A stretch of 64,000 nt of DNA. Origin: Saccharibacillus deserti (GTDB taxonomy: Bacteria; Bacillota; Bacilli; Paenibacillales; Paenibacillaceae). Position 1 is the stretch's first letter. Each line of letters begins with the position of its first letter. The translations under genes were made by a program, and so were the position numbers. Below are positions 44,859 to 55,291 of this stretch, one piece after another. The stretch lies in the NCBI RefSeq assembly GCF_013618475.1, contig NZ_JABJVN010000001.1:434001-498000 (forward strand). The letters run 5' to 3'. The notes beneath the pieces are model-generated. The model did no database searches and was not told where the DNA came from. It saw only the letters and a list, made by a program, of their open reading frames with translations.

Positions 44859-44968
44859 ATATCGAAACAACTCCTCAGTCGACGCATAAGCAGCATTCAT
44901 AAGCCGTATTCATAAGCCGAAAGCCTGAGATAGGCTGAATTGTTTGACCCCATAAGGAGGGCTTCAAG

Positions 44969-46945
44969 ATGAACCTGAAAATGAAATTGGCCGCACTGCT
45001 CGTGATTGTCACTCTTGTCGGTACGGGAAGTATCAGTGTGGCTGCGTTGAGTACGATGAAAACCGATGCGCAGAAGTCCATCGACAGCAAACTGCAGGCA
45101 GCCGCGCTCAATACGGCCGAACAAATTGGCGGTTGGGTCGGCAAAAATGCAAAAGTGATCGAAACGACCGCCCAGATAATCGAATCGTCGGTTCCGCTGG
45201 ACCGGATCGCGGAAAGCCAACTTCAGGCTTATCAGGCCGAATCCAACAAAAACAATCTGTCGGATATCTACGTGGGCATGGACGACGGGCGCATGATCGA
45301 CGGTTCCGGCTGGGTGCCCGAAGCGGGTTACGATGTCAAAGCCCGCCCTTGGTACACCGAAGGAAAAGCGGCCAACGCGCTGAACTTCAGCAACCCGTAT
45401 CTCGATCTCATCAGCGGAGAATACGCCGTTTCGATCACTTATCCGCTGCATGAGCAAGACGGGAAATTTGCCGGAGTCGTAGCCGGCGATATGAAACTCT
45501 CGACTCTGACCGAGAACATCAACACTATCAAGATTGACGGCGGTTTTGCCTTCATGACCGATAAGACAGGCGTGGTATTGGCTCACCCGGATTCGGATAA
45601 TGTCAACAAGCCGTTGGGAGAAGTGGCCGATTATACGGGTATTGCCAAAGAGATGCTGGCCAATGAATCAGGCAGTTTCGAATACGAATACAAAGGTGAA
45701 AAGCAGCTGCTCTATTACCAAAAAGTCGCAGGCACGGGTTGGATCGTTGCCGCTTCCGTCTCGAAAGATTTCGCGTTTGCGGATTACGTCCGGATGCGCA
45801 ATATTTTCTTCGTCGGGATCGCGGCTCTGGTGATCGTCCTGACGCTTGTCGCGGTATTCGCCGCCGCCCGCTTGATCAAACCGCTGGTTCTGCTGCAGCA
45901 AAGTGCACAGCGGATGTCCGAAGGCGACCTGACGGTGACGGTGGATGTGAAAGGCAAAGACGAAATCGGCAAACTCGGCACGGCGTTCAACGACATGTCC
46001 GCCAGTCTGCGCGAACTGATCCATGCGGCGGCCAACTCGGCCGAAGGCGTGGAGAACTCCGCCAAGCATATGAACGGACAGGCCGAAGGCGCGAAGCGTA
46101 TTTCCGACCAGATCGCGGTCGTGATCGAAGAACTGGCGAGAGGCGCGACGGATCAGGCATCCTCGATTCAGTCGGGCGTCGAGCAGTTGGGCGATATGAA
46201 CGCTTCGATCGACGCGATCGCAAGCAGCGCGGGGCGGGCTTCCGCCGGTGCGGACGATGTAACGGAAGCGATGAAAGGAGGCCTGCAGGCCGTCGCTTCG
46301 CAGGGCAATCTGACCGAAGCGAGCCGCAGTTCGGCGGGACGGGTCGAAGAAGCGAACCGCCGTCTGGGCGATCAGACGGTTAAGATCGGCGAAGCGGTCA
46401 GCCTGATCCACACGGTTGCCAAACAGACAAACCTGCTGGCACTGAACGCGGCGATCGAAGCGGCGCGGGCCGGGGAACACGGCAAAGGCTTCAGCGTCGT
46501 GGCGGACGAAGTGCGCAAACTCGCCGAACAGACCCGGGCTTCGGCTGCGGATATCGACACGCTGCTGGCGGGCGTCCAGGAAGCGGGACGCCAGAGTATC
46601 GACGAGATCCAGGAATTCCAGGCGATGGTCGACAGACAGATCGAAGCGTCGGCCTCCACACGCGGAGCCTTCGACGTGATCCGCAGTTCGGTTGACGGCA
46701 TCACGAGCCGGATCCGCGAAGTCTCGACCGCGTCTGAAGAACTGAAACACAGTTCGGACCATGTGTCGGCGATCATGACGGATATCGCGGCCGTCGCGGA
46801 GCAGAGCGCCGCGAGCACGGAAGAAGCGGCTTCTTCGACGCAGGAGCAGGCGCAGGCGATTGCCAGCATCTCCGATCTGTCGGGCGAAGTGTCGGTCAGC
46901 GCGGACGAACTGCGCGCCCGGATCGCCAAGTTCAAGACGCAGTAA
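44969..46945 (+). CDS. Methyl-accepting chemotaxis protein
   Basis: A 658-residue chemoreceptor: signal-anchor helix at about 5-28, a dCache ligand-binding domain outside the cell (about 35-270, with [20 protein letters not shown] starting the distal part and [14 protein letters not shown] in the second), a second membrane helix (about 277-300), HAMP (about 303-355) and the cytoplasmic signalling hairpin with its tip [21 protein letters not shown] (start at about 486). Aaggagggcttcaag precedes the ATG. dCache ligands are often amino or organic acids. Confidence 0.95.
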   Translation: MNLKMKLAALLVIVTLVGTGSISVAALSTMKTDAQKSIDSKLQAAALNTAEQIGGWVGKNAKVIETTAQIIESSVPLDRIAESQLQAYQAESNKNNLSDIYVGMDDGRMIDGSGWVPEAGYDVKARPWYTEGKAANALNFSNPYLDLISGEYAVSITYPLHEQDGKFAGVVAGDMKLSTLTENINTIKIDGGFAFMTDKTGVVLAHPDSDNVNKPLGEVADYTGIAKEMLANESGSFEYEYKGEKQLLYYQKVAGTGWIVAASVSKDFAFADYVRMRNIFFVGIAALVIVLTLVAVFAAARLIKPLVLLQQSAQRMSEGDLTVTVDVKGKDEIGKLGTAFNDMSASLRELIHAAANSAEGVENSAKHMNGQAEGAKRISDQIAVVIEELARGATDQASSIQSGVEQLGDMNASIDAIASSAGRASAGADDVTEAMKGGLQAVASQGNLTEASRSSAGRVEEANRRLGDQTVKIGEAVSLIHTVAKQTNLLALNAAIEAARAGEHGKGFSVVADEVRKLAEQTRASAADIDTLLAGVQEAGRQSIDEIQEFQAMVDRQIEASASTRGAFDVIRSSVDGITSRIREVSTASEELKHSSDHVSAIMTDIAAVAEQSAASTEEAASSTQEQAQAIASISDLSGEVSVSADELRARIAKFKTQ

Positions 46946-46978
46946 TCCGGCAGGATTCTCCACTTCTGCCCGGACTCC

Positions 46979-47016
46979 AAAGCCGGCTATTCCTTTCGAA
47001 GGGAAGCCGGCTTTTT
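46979..47016 (+). terminator. Terminator of the chemoreceptor gene
   Basis: AAAGCCGGCT pairs with AGCCGGCTTT, with an inner CCTT/AAGG stem, followed by TTTT. Confidence 0.8.
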
Positions 47017-47124
47017 GCTCGGGCATTTTCAAAGGAGCTTCCATTCGGGTAAACTAGGAGCATACAGGTAAGCGAAGCTGCGGACGATCCGTTCCGCGTC
47101 GAACCAGGGAGAGGAGCACCCACG

Positions 47125-48204
47125 ATGAACGAAGAAGAACCGCGAAGCGGGGAAGCACGGGAGGAGTCGCCGGGCTGGGAAGCCATCGACACCGCATTGA
47201 ACCGGCTCTATCCGGGAATCGAACCTTTTCATTACGGAACCATGATTCCGTACCGGCTGGGCGGACCCGATCCGCTTGACGGCGTCAGCGTGTACAAGCG
47301 GCAGGACCCTGTTCCGCATTGGCATTACGTAACGTACGGATTTACCGAGCTGCACGAAAAAGAATCGGAGAATACGCAGTACAGCGGCTTTGGCTTCGAA
47401 TTGACGCTGCGGTTAGCTGTCGAAGGAGAAGAAGAGCCGCCGGTATGGGCCATCAACTTTTTGCAGAATCTGGCCCGTTATGTCTTCAGCAGTGGGAATC
47501 CGTTTCTGCCCGGTCATCATATGGATGCGAACGGACCGATCGAATCGGACCGGGAAACGGCCATTACGGCGATCGCTTTTGTGGAAGATCCCGAGTTGGG
47601 ATTGATCGAATCGCCTTTCGGCGAATGCCGCTTCGTTCAGGTTGTCGGGATTACGCAGGATGAACTGGATCTGATCAAAGTATGGAATACGCGCAGTTTT
47701 CTTGAACTGGTCAAAGCGCGTCTTCCTCTGTATCTGACGGACTTGAGGCGGGAGTCGCTGCTTGGCGATTCGGAACTGAGGGCTGCCGCCGAACTTGGCG
47801 TACGGACGGAAGGGTCGAGTACGGGGCATTTGTATTTCGAAAGTCTGCTCTGGGAAGAACATCGGAATCTGCTGAAAGGCAATTCGTATGTCCTCCAGCT
47901 TGGAGCCAAGCAGGCGGAATCGTTGGCGCGGATCGTAACGGGCCGCCTGATGCACGACCGCCCTCTGACCCTGATCGGCCCGGACACGGAAGTGATGCTG
48001 CTACCCGATTTGCAGAACCGGGTTGCCGAAATGGAAGAAGGACTCCATCTGTATCTGAACGCGGATGCGGCGGCGGAATTGTCCCGGAGATTGGTGCCTA
48101 TCGAAAGCGAGTTTCGGCTTGAGACCATGAAGCAGCTGACGATCCGGATCGTCAAGACGCTTATGCGCGACTCCGAAGGCAACATCGTCGAGACGATCGG
48201 CTGA
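47125..48204 (+). CDS. Suppressor-of-fused (SUFU) domain protein
   Basis: A 359-residue cytoplasmic protein. Residues about 15-185 follow the bacterial SUFU-like pattern (YPGIEPFHYGTMIPYRLGGPD, then PHWHYVTYGFTELHEKE, FGFELTLRL, WAINFLQNLARYVF and FVQVVGITQDELD). Bacterial members are thought to be immunity proteins to polymorphic toxins, but many, like this one, stand alone. The C-terminal half (about 190-359) is not recognised. Gagaggagc precedes the ATG. No toxin gene is adjacent. Confidence 0.8.
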   Translation: MNEEEPRSGEAREESPGWEAIDTALNRLYPGIEPFHYGTMIPYRLGGPDPLDGVSVYKRQDPVPHWHYVTYGFTELHEKESENTQYSGFGFELTLRLAVEGEEEPPVWAINFLQNLARYVFSSGNPFLPGHHMDANGPIESDRETAITAIAFVEDPELGLIESPFGECRFVQVVGITQDELDLIKVWNTRSFLELVKARLPLYLTDLRRESLLGDSELRAAAELGVRTEGSSTGHLYFESLLWEEHRNLLKGNSYVLQLGAKQAESLARIVTGRLMHDRPLTLIGPDTEVMLLPDLQNRVAEMEEGLHLYLNADAAAELSRRLVPIESEFRLETMKQLTIRIVKTLMRDSEGNIVETIG

Positions 48205-48258
48205 AGCCGGCGTCTGCCGCAGACCCCCCGGATGATACATGAACATGAACATGAACCC

Positions 48259-48304
48259 CAAAAAACCGCCGATATCGGAATACTTCCGATACCGGCGGTT
48301 TTTT
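48259..48304. terminator. Bidirectional terminator between SUFU and cyclase genes
   Basis: AAAACCGCCG pairs with CGGCGGTTTT; an inner ATCGGAA/TTCCGAT stem extends it. A-tract on the left and T-tract on the right, between convergent genes. Confidence 0.88.
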
Positions 48305-48322
48305 GGCGGGAATCTTCCAATT

Positions 48323-49669
48323 TCAATCCGAGGACTCGCAGGATCTGTTTGGTTCATAGAAACGGACGCAGGCCCGGCCTTGCCTTTTGGCTGTGTAAAG
48401 GGCGCGGTCCGCATCATCGAGCAGCTGCGCGGGAGTCTGTCCGTGCTGCGGATACAGGGCGATGCCGATCGAGGACGTTGTGGACAGTTCGCGGCCGTCG
48501 ATCTTCCAGGTCTCGCCGAGAGCGGAGCAGAGACGCTCCGCCATCGAGGCGATCCACTGCGGAGTTTCGGCTTCCGGCAGGATCACCACGAATTCGTCCC
48601 CGCCGATCCGGGCCACGATATCTTGTTCCCTCATTTGTCCTTCGATACGCCGGGCGATTTGCAGCAGCAGATCGTCGCCGACCGCATGGCCCATCGTATC
48701 GTTGATCTCTTTGAATTTATCCGCATCCAGGTAGAAGAGGGCGAGAGGCATGCCGGTTCTGTCTGCTTTCTCCATCTCCTGCTGCAGCCGGGTCATCAGG
48801 TAGCGCCGGTTCGGAATTCCGGTCAGCGAATCCCGGAATGCCATCGACTGCAGCCGCAGTTCGTCGGCTTTCTTGGCACGGATATCGCGGGTGGTCATCA
48901 GCACGTATTCCTCATCTTCCCGGCGTACTTTGGACATGACCACTTCGAACCAGCTGTAACCGCCGTTTCGGTGGCGCAGCCGAATATCGCCGCGTCCGTC
49001 GATCAAATGTCCGTCGGCCGTCTCCTGTACCAATGCGTTCAGCTTGTCTAGATCTTCCGGATGGGTAATCGGGAATCCCTGAACGCCCTGGAAAGTTTCG
49101 GGAGCATGGCCGAGTACCCGTTCGATCGAAGGGGAAAGATACACGGTTTCGCCGCGGCGATTCAGCATCGAGACGATATCCGTCATATGATCGGCAATCA
49201 AGCGGTAATGGAATTCTTTCGCTTTGATCGCTTCTTCGTTTGCTTTGCGTTCGGTAATGTTCCGGCTGACGACAATCAGGCACTGGCGCTGCCCGTCGGT
49301 ATCGAACAAGGGCGTCTTGACGACTTCCCAATACTGCGTCATCCCGTCGATTCCCGTCCATTTTTTCTCGACAGTCAGCGGTGTGCGCATTTCCCATGCG
49401 GCCTGGTCCGAGTGCGCATTTTTGCGGAATAAATCTTCAAACTCCGGTTTGAGCGGGATTAACTCGAGATCCGTGCGGTTCAGGCATTCGGATTCGGTTA
49501 AGCGGTGGGTCTGGAGAACGAGCTGGTTGGCAAACAGCCACCGCCCGTCTCGATCTTTCAACACGACCAGGTCCGGAATAAGATCGAGAGCTGTCCGCAG
49601 TAAGGCTTCGCCATCGCTGCCGGGACCCCGAAAAGCAGCGGCACTGCGGAAGAAATCCGGTAACGGCAT
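48323..49669 (-). CDS. PAS-PAS-GGDEF diguanylate cyclase
   Basis: A 448-residue cytoplasmic enzyme making cyclic di-GMP. Two PAS domains (about 20-145 and 150-275) precede a GGDEF domain (about 278-440) with an intact RIGGDEF active site and the inhibitory I-site REQD five residues before it, so it should be active and product-inhibited. No transmembrane segments are seen; the PAS domains probably sense an internal signal. It is monocistronic; the start has taaggaggcgctt upstream. Confidence 0.94.
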   Translation of the reverse strand: MPLPDFFRSAAAFRGPGSDGEALLRTALDLIPDLVVLKDRDGRWLFANQLVLQTHRLTESECLNRTDLELIPLKPEFEDLFRKNAHSDQAAWEMRTPLTVEKKWTGIDGMTQYWEVVKTPLFDTDGQRQCLIVVSRNITERKANEEAIKAKEFHYRLIADHMTDIVSMLNRRGETVYLSPSIERVLGHAPETFQGVQGFPITHPEDLDKLNALVQETADGHLIDGRGDIRLRHRNGGYSWFEVVMSKVRREDEEYVLMTTRDIRAKKADELRLQSMAFRDSLTGIPNRRYLMTRLQQEMEKADRTGMPLALFYLDADKFKEINDTMGHAVGDDLLLQIARRIEGQMREQDIVARIGGDEFVVILPEAETPQWIASMAERLCSALGETWKIDGRELSTTSSIGIALYPQHGQTPAQLLDDADRALYTAKRQGRACVRFYEPNRSCESSD

Positions 49670-50016
49670 AAGCGCCTCCTTATCGTCTGGGTACGGAAGA
49701 TCCGTAACCCCTATTTATTCTTCTTTCTATATATCGGAGAAAAAGTGGACAAGCAGGAGAGACAGAATTCCTGTTTTCGCCGAAAAGAGAAGATAAATAT
49801 AGGAGTATAAATAGTCGTTCGCCTGCTAATGTTCCTTTGTCTTCTATCCGATATTCGATTCTATGGAAGAGAAGAAACTTGAAGGATTGAAGGAAATCGC
49901 AGCCAAAGCTTCAGAGACCGGGTAAGCGTTATCATGTCTGCGGCAGCAAAGGATAAAGGGTTTTCACATCCGGAAAATTAAAGTGAATTATTTTGAATGA
50001 TTTAGAAGAAAAGTGA
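49670..50016. other. Intergenic stretch between the cyclase gene and fruR
   Basis: About 350 A+T-rich bases separate the divergent cyclase and fruR genes. A 20-codon frame at 49864-49926 (MEEKKLEGLKEIAAKASETG) has no good ribosome-binding site and no partner. No repeat or structured RNA is recognised. Confidence 0.45.
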
Positions 50017-50045
50017 TTGTTTTTTTGGAAAACTTACGTTACAAT
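50017..50045 (+). promoter_or_regulatory. Promoter of the fruRKA operon
   Basis: TTGTTT (50017-50022) and TACAAT (50040-50045) with a 17-base spacer, 24 bases before the fruR ATG. Confidence 0.65.
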
Positions 50046-50069
50046 GAATGGCAGATGGAGGAATCGAAC

Positions 50070-50816
50070 ATGCTGACAGAAGAAAGATACCGACTTATAT
50101 TACAGCGCTTACAAGTCTCGGGCATCGTCAAACTTCAGGAATTGGTTGAGCTGCTCGGCACCTCTGAATCGACGGTACGTCGTGATTTGATCGACCTGGA
50201 ATCGCAGCACCTGCTCAAGCGGGTCCACGGCGGAGCTTCTCTGCTGCACCGCCGGAGCGAAGAACCCGGAATGGAAGAAAAAACGTTCAAAAACGTTCAT
50301 CAAAAAAATACAGTCGGCCGCGCGGCGGCGATGCAGCTTCGGGATGGGGAATGTATTTACATCGATGCGGGTACGACGACGCTGGCCATGATTCCTTTTA
50401 TCGAAGCGCAGGACATCACGGTTGTGACCAACGGGTTGTCGCATGTCGAAGCGCTGGTCAGCAAAAATATTCAGGCTTACCTGCTCGGAGGCATGATGAA
50501 GAGCCATACCAAAGCGGTCATCGGAAGCATTGCCCTGCAGAACCTGGACAATTTTAGATTTGACAAAGCTTTTATCGGAACGAACGGCGTCAATGCCGAG
50601 TTCGGATTTACGACGCCGGATCCCGAAGAAGCGCTAATCAAGCGTCGGGCCCGCCAGCTGTCGGAACGTTCTTACGTACTGGCCGATGCCAGCAAGTTCG
50701 GCGAAGTGGCTTTTGCGAAACTGTTCGACCTCAAGGAAGCGACCATCATCACGGATTCGATTCCGGAGCGGTGGAGAAAGCCCATTCTTGAAAAAACCAA
50801 AATAATCGAGGGATAA
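50070..50816 (+). CDS. fruR: DeoR-family regulator of the fructose operon
   Basis: A 248-residue repressor: an N-terminal DeoR winged helix (MLTEERYRLILQRLQVSGIV, then LGTSESTVRRDLIDLE) and a C-terminal sugar-phosphate sensor domain with IDAGTTT-type phosphate loop (YIDAGTTTLAM), VTNGLSH, GGMMKSHTKAVIG and DASKFG. It probably responds to fructose-1-phosphate. ATG 50070 with ggagga upstream is used; the in-frame start at 50013 lies upstream of the -10 box. Three bases separate it from fruK. Confidence 0.93.
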   Translation: MLTEERYRLILQRLQVSGIVKLQELVELLGTSESTVRRDLIDLESQHLLKRVHGGASLLHRRSEEPGMEEKTFKNVHQKNTVGRAAAMQLRDGECIYIDAGTTTLAMIPFIEAQDITVVTNGLSHVEALVSKNIQAYLLGGMMKSHTKAVIGSIALQNLDNFRFDKAFIGTNGVNAEFGFTTPDPEEALIKRRARQLSERSYVLADASKFGEVAFAKLFDLKEATIITDSIPERWRKPILEKTKIIEG

Positions 50817-50819
50817 ACC

Positions 50820-51731
50820 ATGATCTATACGGTAACGCTCAATCCTTCCATCGATTACATCGTGGAAGTGGAGAATTTGCAGTTGGATGCCTTGAACCGA
50901 ATGAAGCGCGATCTCAAGCTTCCCGGAGGCAAAGGAATCAACGTATCGCGTATCTTGAGCCGGCTCGGCATCGAAAATACGGCGCTCGGATTCGTCGGCG
51001 GATTCACCGGCCGTTTTATCGAAGATGTGCTGAACGCCGAATCGGTCGTCACGGACTTTGTGAACGTGCAGGGCGATACGCGGATCAATATCAAGCTCAA
51101 GCACGGCGAAGAGACGGAGATCAACGGACTCGGACCGGAAATAGGAAGCGGCGAAGCCGACAGTCTCGCTGAGAAGCTGAGAACGCTTACCTCAGACGAC
51201 ATCGTCGTCTTGTCCGGCAGCGTACCTCCTTCTCTTGGGGGCGGATACTACGACCGTCTGATCGCGGTGATCAAAGAACGCGGAGCCCGCTTTGTGATCG
51301 ATACGACCGGCGACGCGCTGTTGAAAGCTCTTCCGCACGGGCCGCTGCTGGTCAAGCCGAATCATCACGAGTTGGCCGAACTGTTCGGTGTCGAAATTCA
51401 CGAACGCGAAGATCTGATCCAATACGGCCGCAGGCTGCTGGAAATGGGTGCGCAAAACGTACTGATTTCGATGGCGGGCGAAGGAGCTCTTCTGGTTACG
51501 CAGGAACAGGTTTACCATGCGAACGTGCCGAGGGGCGAAGTGAAAAACTCGGTCGGCGCCGGCGATTCGATGATTGCCGGATTTGTCGGTACGCTGGCCA
51601 CGACGGGAGATCCGCTGTCCGCTCTTCGAACCGGTACGGCTTCCGGCAGCGCTACCGCTTTCTCGGACGATCTGGCCGAGAAAGCGAAGATCGAGTCGCT
51701 GCTTCCGCAGGTGCAAGTCAATCCCGTATAA
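50820..51731 (+). CDS. fruK: 1-Phosphofructokinase
   Basis: A 303-residue PfkB-type sugar kinase that converts fructose-1-phosphate to fructose-1,6-bisphosphate. TVTLNPSIDYIVEV at the N-terminus, the substrate loop KLPGGKGINVSRIL (about 38-51) and the catalytic-base motif VGAGDSMIAGFVG (about 245) are present. Its position between fruR and fruA fixes the substrate. Confidence 0.95.
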   Translation: MIYTVTLNPSIDYIVEVENLQLDALNRMKRDLKLPGGKGINVSRILSRLGIENTALGFVGGFTGRFIEDVLNAESVVTDFVNVQGDTRINIKLKHGEETEINGLGPEIGSGEADSLAEKLRTLTSDDIVVLSGSVPPSLGGGYYDRLIAVIKERGARFVIDTTGDALLKALPHGPLLVKPNHHELAELFGVEIHEREDLIQYGRRLLEMGAQNVLISMAGEGALLVTQEQVYHANVPRGEVKNSVGAGDSMIAGFVGTLATTGDPLSALRTGTASGSATAFSDDLAEKAKIESLLPQVQVNPV

Positions 51732-51841
51732 CGCATGACCCTATAGATCGGTATCTCCCGCAGCCGGCAGAAGCGGTCGGGAACGAATGAACGGTACGCG
51801 GAAGCCGCGGACCGACAACACCTCCAGAGGAGTGGAATAAG

Positions 51842-53824
51842 ATGAGAATTACGGATCTGATGATCGAACCGGTCATGATCATGGACCTGCGGTCCAGCAC
51901 CAAAGAAGCGGTAATCGACGAATTGATCGCATCCCTGAACGCAAGCGGCCGAATCAATGACGCATCCGCGTTCAAACAGGCCATTCTGGCCCGCGAAGCG
52001 CAGTCCAGCACAGGAATCGGCGAAGGCATCGCCATGCCGCACGCCAAGACAAGCGCGGTCAACCAGCCGACCATCGTGTTCGGCAAAAGCACCCGGGGCG
52101 TCGAATACGAATCGCTCGACGAACAGCCGGCCTACTTCTTCTTCATGATCGCCGTGCCGGAAGGCGAATCGAACCTGCATCTGCAGGCGCTCAAAGTATT
52201 GTCCCGCATGCTGCTGGACGCGGACTTCCTGAACCGGCTCCGGGAAGTGAAGACTCCGGGAGAAGTGACTGCGCTCTTCAACGCGGCACAGTCGCAGTCC
52301 GAAGCTTCGGAAGCGGCCGAGCAGGCCAAGAGAGCGGAATCCGCCAGACAAGCCGATTCTTCGACAGGCGGCAGCGCTTCCGGCATGGCCGACGTGATCG
52401 TCGGCAACCCGAACTCCGATCAGTTTGTCGTGGCAGTTACCGCTTGTCCGACCGGCATCGCGCATACGTTCATGGCGGAAGACGCCCTGAAGAAGAAAGC
52501 CAAAGAACTCGGAATCAACATCCGGGTAGAAACGAACGGATCCGAAGGCGTCGGCAACCAGCTGACGGCAGCCGAAATCGCCCGGGCGAATGGCGTCATC
52601 ATCGCGGCGGACAAAAACGTGGAGATGGCCCGTTTCGACGGCAAACCGGTACTTCAGCGCAAAGTCAGCGACGGTATCCGCAAGCCCGAAGAGCTGATCC
52701 GCAAAGCCGTAACCGGCGACGCGCCGATCTACCGCCACGAAGGCGGAGCGGCAGGCGGTTCGAGCTCGGGCGACAAAGTCAGCGTAGGCGGCAAAATCTA
52801 CAAAGACCTGATGAACGGGATCTCGCATATGCTGCCGTTCGTTGTCGGCGGCGGTATCCTGATCGCGATCTCGTTCCTGTTCGAGCAGTACGGCGGCGGC
52901 GGAGCGGAGAACCCGATCTTCAAACTGCTGATGAATATCGGCGGAGAGAGCGCGTTCCATTTCCTGATTCCGATTCTTGCGGGCTTTATCGCAATGAGCA
53001 TCGGCGACCGTCCGGCTCTTATGCCCGGCGTCGTTGCGGGCTATATGGCTTCCACGTCCGGCGCCGGCTTCCTCGGCGGTCTGGCTGCCGGTTTCTTGGC
53101 CGGTTACATCGTTATCGGCCTGCGCAAAGCGTTTAGAGGTCTGCCTAAGAGTCTCGACGGCCTCAAACCGATTCTGATCTATCCGGTTCTCGGCCTGCTC
53201 GCAGTCGGTCTGGTCATGTACTACATCATCGATCCGGTCTTCGGCGGTCTGAACACCTGGATTACCAACGTGCTGGAGAATCTCGGCACAGGCAACGCAA
53301 TCCTGCTCGGCCTGATCCTTGGCGGCATGATGTCCATCGATATGGGCGGACCGTTCAACAAAGCCGCTTACACGTTTGCGATCGGTATCTTCACTTCGAC
53401 GGGCGACGGCGCCTGGATGGCGGCTGTTATGGCCGGCGGCATGGTTCCTCCGCTGGCGATTGCTTTGGCAACGACGTTCTTCAAGAATAAGTTCACGGAA
53501 GAAGAGCGCAAATCCGGCCTGACGAATTACGTGCTCGGCGCAAGCTTCATTACGGAAGGCGCGATTCCGTTCGCGGCAGCCGATCCGCTGCGCGTCCTGA
53601 CTTCCTGCATCATCGGTTCCGCGATCGCGGGCGGCCTGACGCAGTGGTGGGCGATCAACGTTCCGGCTCCGCACGGCGGCATCTTCGTAGCGGCACTTGC
53701 GAACCACGCTTTCTTGTTCCTGCTGACGGTCGTCATCGGTTCGGTGATCTCCGGTCTGATTCTCGGCCTCTGGAAAAAAACGCTGGCCCAGCGTGCAGAA
53801 ATCACGGCCCGCAAAGCCGCTTAA
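51842..53824 (+). CDS. fruA: Fructose-specific PTS transporter, fused EIIABC
   Basis: Imports fructose and phosphorylates it to fructose-1-phosphate. A 660-residue protein: IIA domain at 1-150 with the phosphorylated His in GIAMPHAKT (about 63), a linker rich in Ala/Ser, IIB at about 190-290 with the active Cys in AVTACPTGIAHTFMA (about 203), and the IIC membrane domain from about 315 (SHMLPFVVGGGILIAISFLF; GGPFNKAAY). Gaggagtggaataag precedes the ATG. It completes the fruRKA operon and is followed by a terminator. Confidence 0.95.
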   Translation: MRITDLMIEPVMIMDLRSSTKEAVIDELIASLNASGRINDASAFKQAILAREAQSSTGIGEGIAMPHAKTSAVNQPTIVFGKSTRGVEYESLDEQPAYFFFMIAVPEGESNLHLQALKVLSRMLLDADFLNRLREVKTPGEVTALFNAAQSQSEASEAAEQAKRAESARQADSSTGGSASGMADVIVGNPNSDQFVVAVTACPTGIAHTFMAEDALKKKAKELGINIRVETNGSEGVGNQLTAAEIARANGVIIAADKNVEMARFDGKPVLQRKVSDGIRKPEELIRKAVTGDAPIYRHEGGAAGGSSSGDKVSVGGKIYKDLMNGISHMLPFVVGGGILIAISFLFEQYGGGGAENPIFKLLMNIGGESAFHFLIPILAGFIAMSIGDRPALMPGVVAGYMASTSGAGFLGGLAAGFLAGYIVIGLRKAFRGLPKSLDGLKPILIYPVLGLLAVGLVMYYIIDPVFGGLNTWITNVLENLGTGNAILLGLILGGMMSIDMGGPFNKAAYTFAIGIFTSTGDGAWMAAVMAGGMVPPLAIALATTFFKNKFTEEERKSGLTNYVLGASFITEGAIPFAAADPLRVLTSCIIGSAIAGGLTQWWAINVPAPHGGIFVAALANHAFLFLLTVVIGSVISGLILGLWKKTLAQRAEITARKAA

Positions 53825-53871
53825 CTCCGGCTCTGCAAGCTTTCTCGGAAGTAATTAGGGCAACCCGCAGC

Positions 53872-53918
53872 ACCCGATCCGTCTTTCCGGCCGCAAGCCG
53901 GCAGGACGGGTCTTTTTG
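53872..53918 (+). terminator. Terminator of fruRKA
   Basis: ACCCG at the left pairs with CGGGT at the right, with an inner CCGGCC-GCAA-GCCGG stem; TTTTTGTC follows. Confidence 0.7.
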
Positions 53919-54161
53919 TCGTATTCGCTTTCCCAAAAGTCGAATCCGGTCAAGTAAAAGGCTGATTCAATTTTTGCGGCGGCGGGTTATATAAGCCTCA
54001 TGGCCGGATCTTAAACTTGTACATATTCTTTTTTTTGTATCCAATCCCCAACATACGCTGCACGGATCCGTGCCGAAGCGAAGTTCGACAAGCATCCATA
54101 CTGTACAGAGAAAAGCCTAGACAGATTCAGTTCAGGGATTGAAAAGGGAGGCTTCAGGAGG

Positions 54162-55235
54162 GTGAGACCGCTTATCAGCATCATCGTCCCCGTATTTAAC
54201 GTGGAGAATTTTTTGGACAGATGTCTAAGCAGCCTGACATCGCAGACGTTAAAAGACATTGAGATCGTGGTGGTTAACGACGGTTCGACGGATTCGTCAC
54301 GGGAGATCGCGCGTGCGCATGCCGAGCAGGATGACCGCATTCGGGTGATCGATCAATCCAATCAAGGGTTGAGCGGCGCAAGAAATACGGGAATCGGCGA
54401 GGCGAAAGGCGAGTACCTCGCTTTTGTCGACTCGGACGATTGGGTAGACCCGGAGATGTTTGCAGCGATGTACGCGGAAGCGGTACGTACCCATGCGGAC
54501 ATTTGCGCATGCGACTATACGCTGGCGTACGAACGCGATTCGGTATCGAACGTACTTAAGCTTGAAGCCGAACGAATCGATATCGAAGTATATGGGCTCG
54601 ATCGGCTGTGGAACAGCAAGAAGTATGCGGTAGTCGTATGGAACAAGATTTACCGAAGAAGCCTTGTCGAAGAGTATAGGCTGCGCTTCGAATCGAACCG
54701 GCGCGTATTCAGCGAGGATGTGCTTTTCAACTTGTGCTTCCTGCGCCATGCGTCGGTGTTCGCTTCGGTGCCGGGCGCTTTTTACCACTATTTTCAGCGT
54801 CCCGATTCTTTGACGAGCAGTTGGAAACCGGATTATCTCAAGCGGGAGCTGTATCTGGTAGACCGTTTTGCGGATTTCTATGCCGATTACGACAACCGGG
54901 AAGTCTATCTCCGGATCTTGAACCGTCTGTTCTTCGAGCGTGTCCAGAACAGCTGCGTGCATGATGTGGAGTTCCGGATCAGTCTGAACGAAGCGAGAAG
55001 CGGACTGCTCCAAGCCAGTCTGCATCCGGGTTTCCACGACCAGATGAGAACGGCTTCCCGGGACCCCGAAGTGTGGCGGCCGATGCGTTTGTTTGCGAAC
55101 CTGTGCGCCCGGCGGCGATATACCTCGGCAATCTTTCTGCTGCGTACGTTGTCCGGCGTTTCGCGGACGCTTCGCAAAGTGCGAAGCGCAGGCCGATTCA
55201 AAAAAGCAGCGTCGGTTCAGGTTTCATTTTTTTGA
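54162..55235 (+). CDS. Family 2 glycosyltransferase
   Basis: A 357-residue GT-A glycosyltransferase. LISIIVPVFNVENFLDRCLSSL at the start, VVVNDGSTDSS and the metal-binding DSDD in LAFVDSDDWV (about 90) and the acceptor-base region SEDVLF (about 186) are intact. GTG start at 54162; a purine-rich aagggagg lies ten bases upstream. The C-terminus is basic and may touch the membrane. First gene of a surface-polysaccharide group with a second transferase and a flippase. Confidence 0.88.
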   Translation: MRPLISIIVPVFNVENFLDRCLSSLTSQTLKDIEIVVVNDGSTDSSREIARAHAEQDDRIRVIDQSNQGLSGARNTGIGEAKGEYLAFVDSDDWVDPEMFAAMYAEAVRTHADICACDYTLAYERDSVSNVLKLEAERIDIEVYGLDRLWNSKKYAVVVWNKIYRRSLVEEYRLRFESNRRVFSEDVLFNLCFLRHASVFASVPGAFYHYFQRPDSLTSSWKPDYLKRELYLVDRFADFYADYDNREVYLRILNRLFFERVQNSCVHDVEFRISLNEARSGLLQASLHPGFHDQMRTASRDPEVWRPMRLFANLCARRRYTSAIFLLRTLSGVSRTLRKVRSAGRFKKAASVQVSFF

Positions 55236-55291
55236 AAATCGAATGTAAAAGGTGAAATTGGAGAAAATCCGCGAAAAAGGATGAGAACTTT

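Noticed and set aside
44859-44968. Riboswitch (cyclic di-GMP type) in the chemoreceptor leader
   Set aside because: The conserved GEMM core and tetraloop receptor are not present; only two short ATTCATAAGC repeats are seen.
49864-49926. 20-codon frame upstream of fruR
   Set aside because: Too short, no ribosome-binding site, and no partner or conserved context visible.
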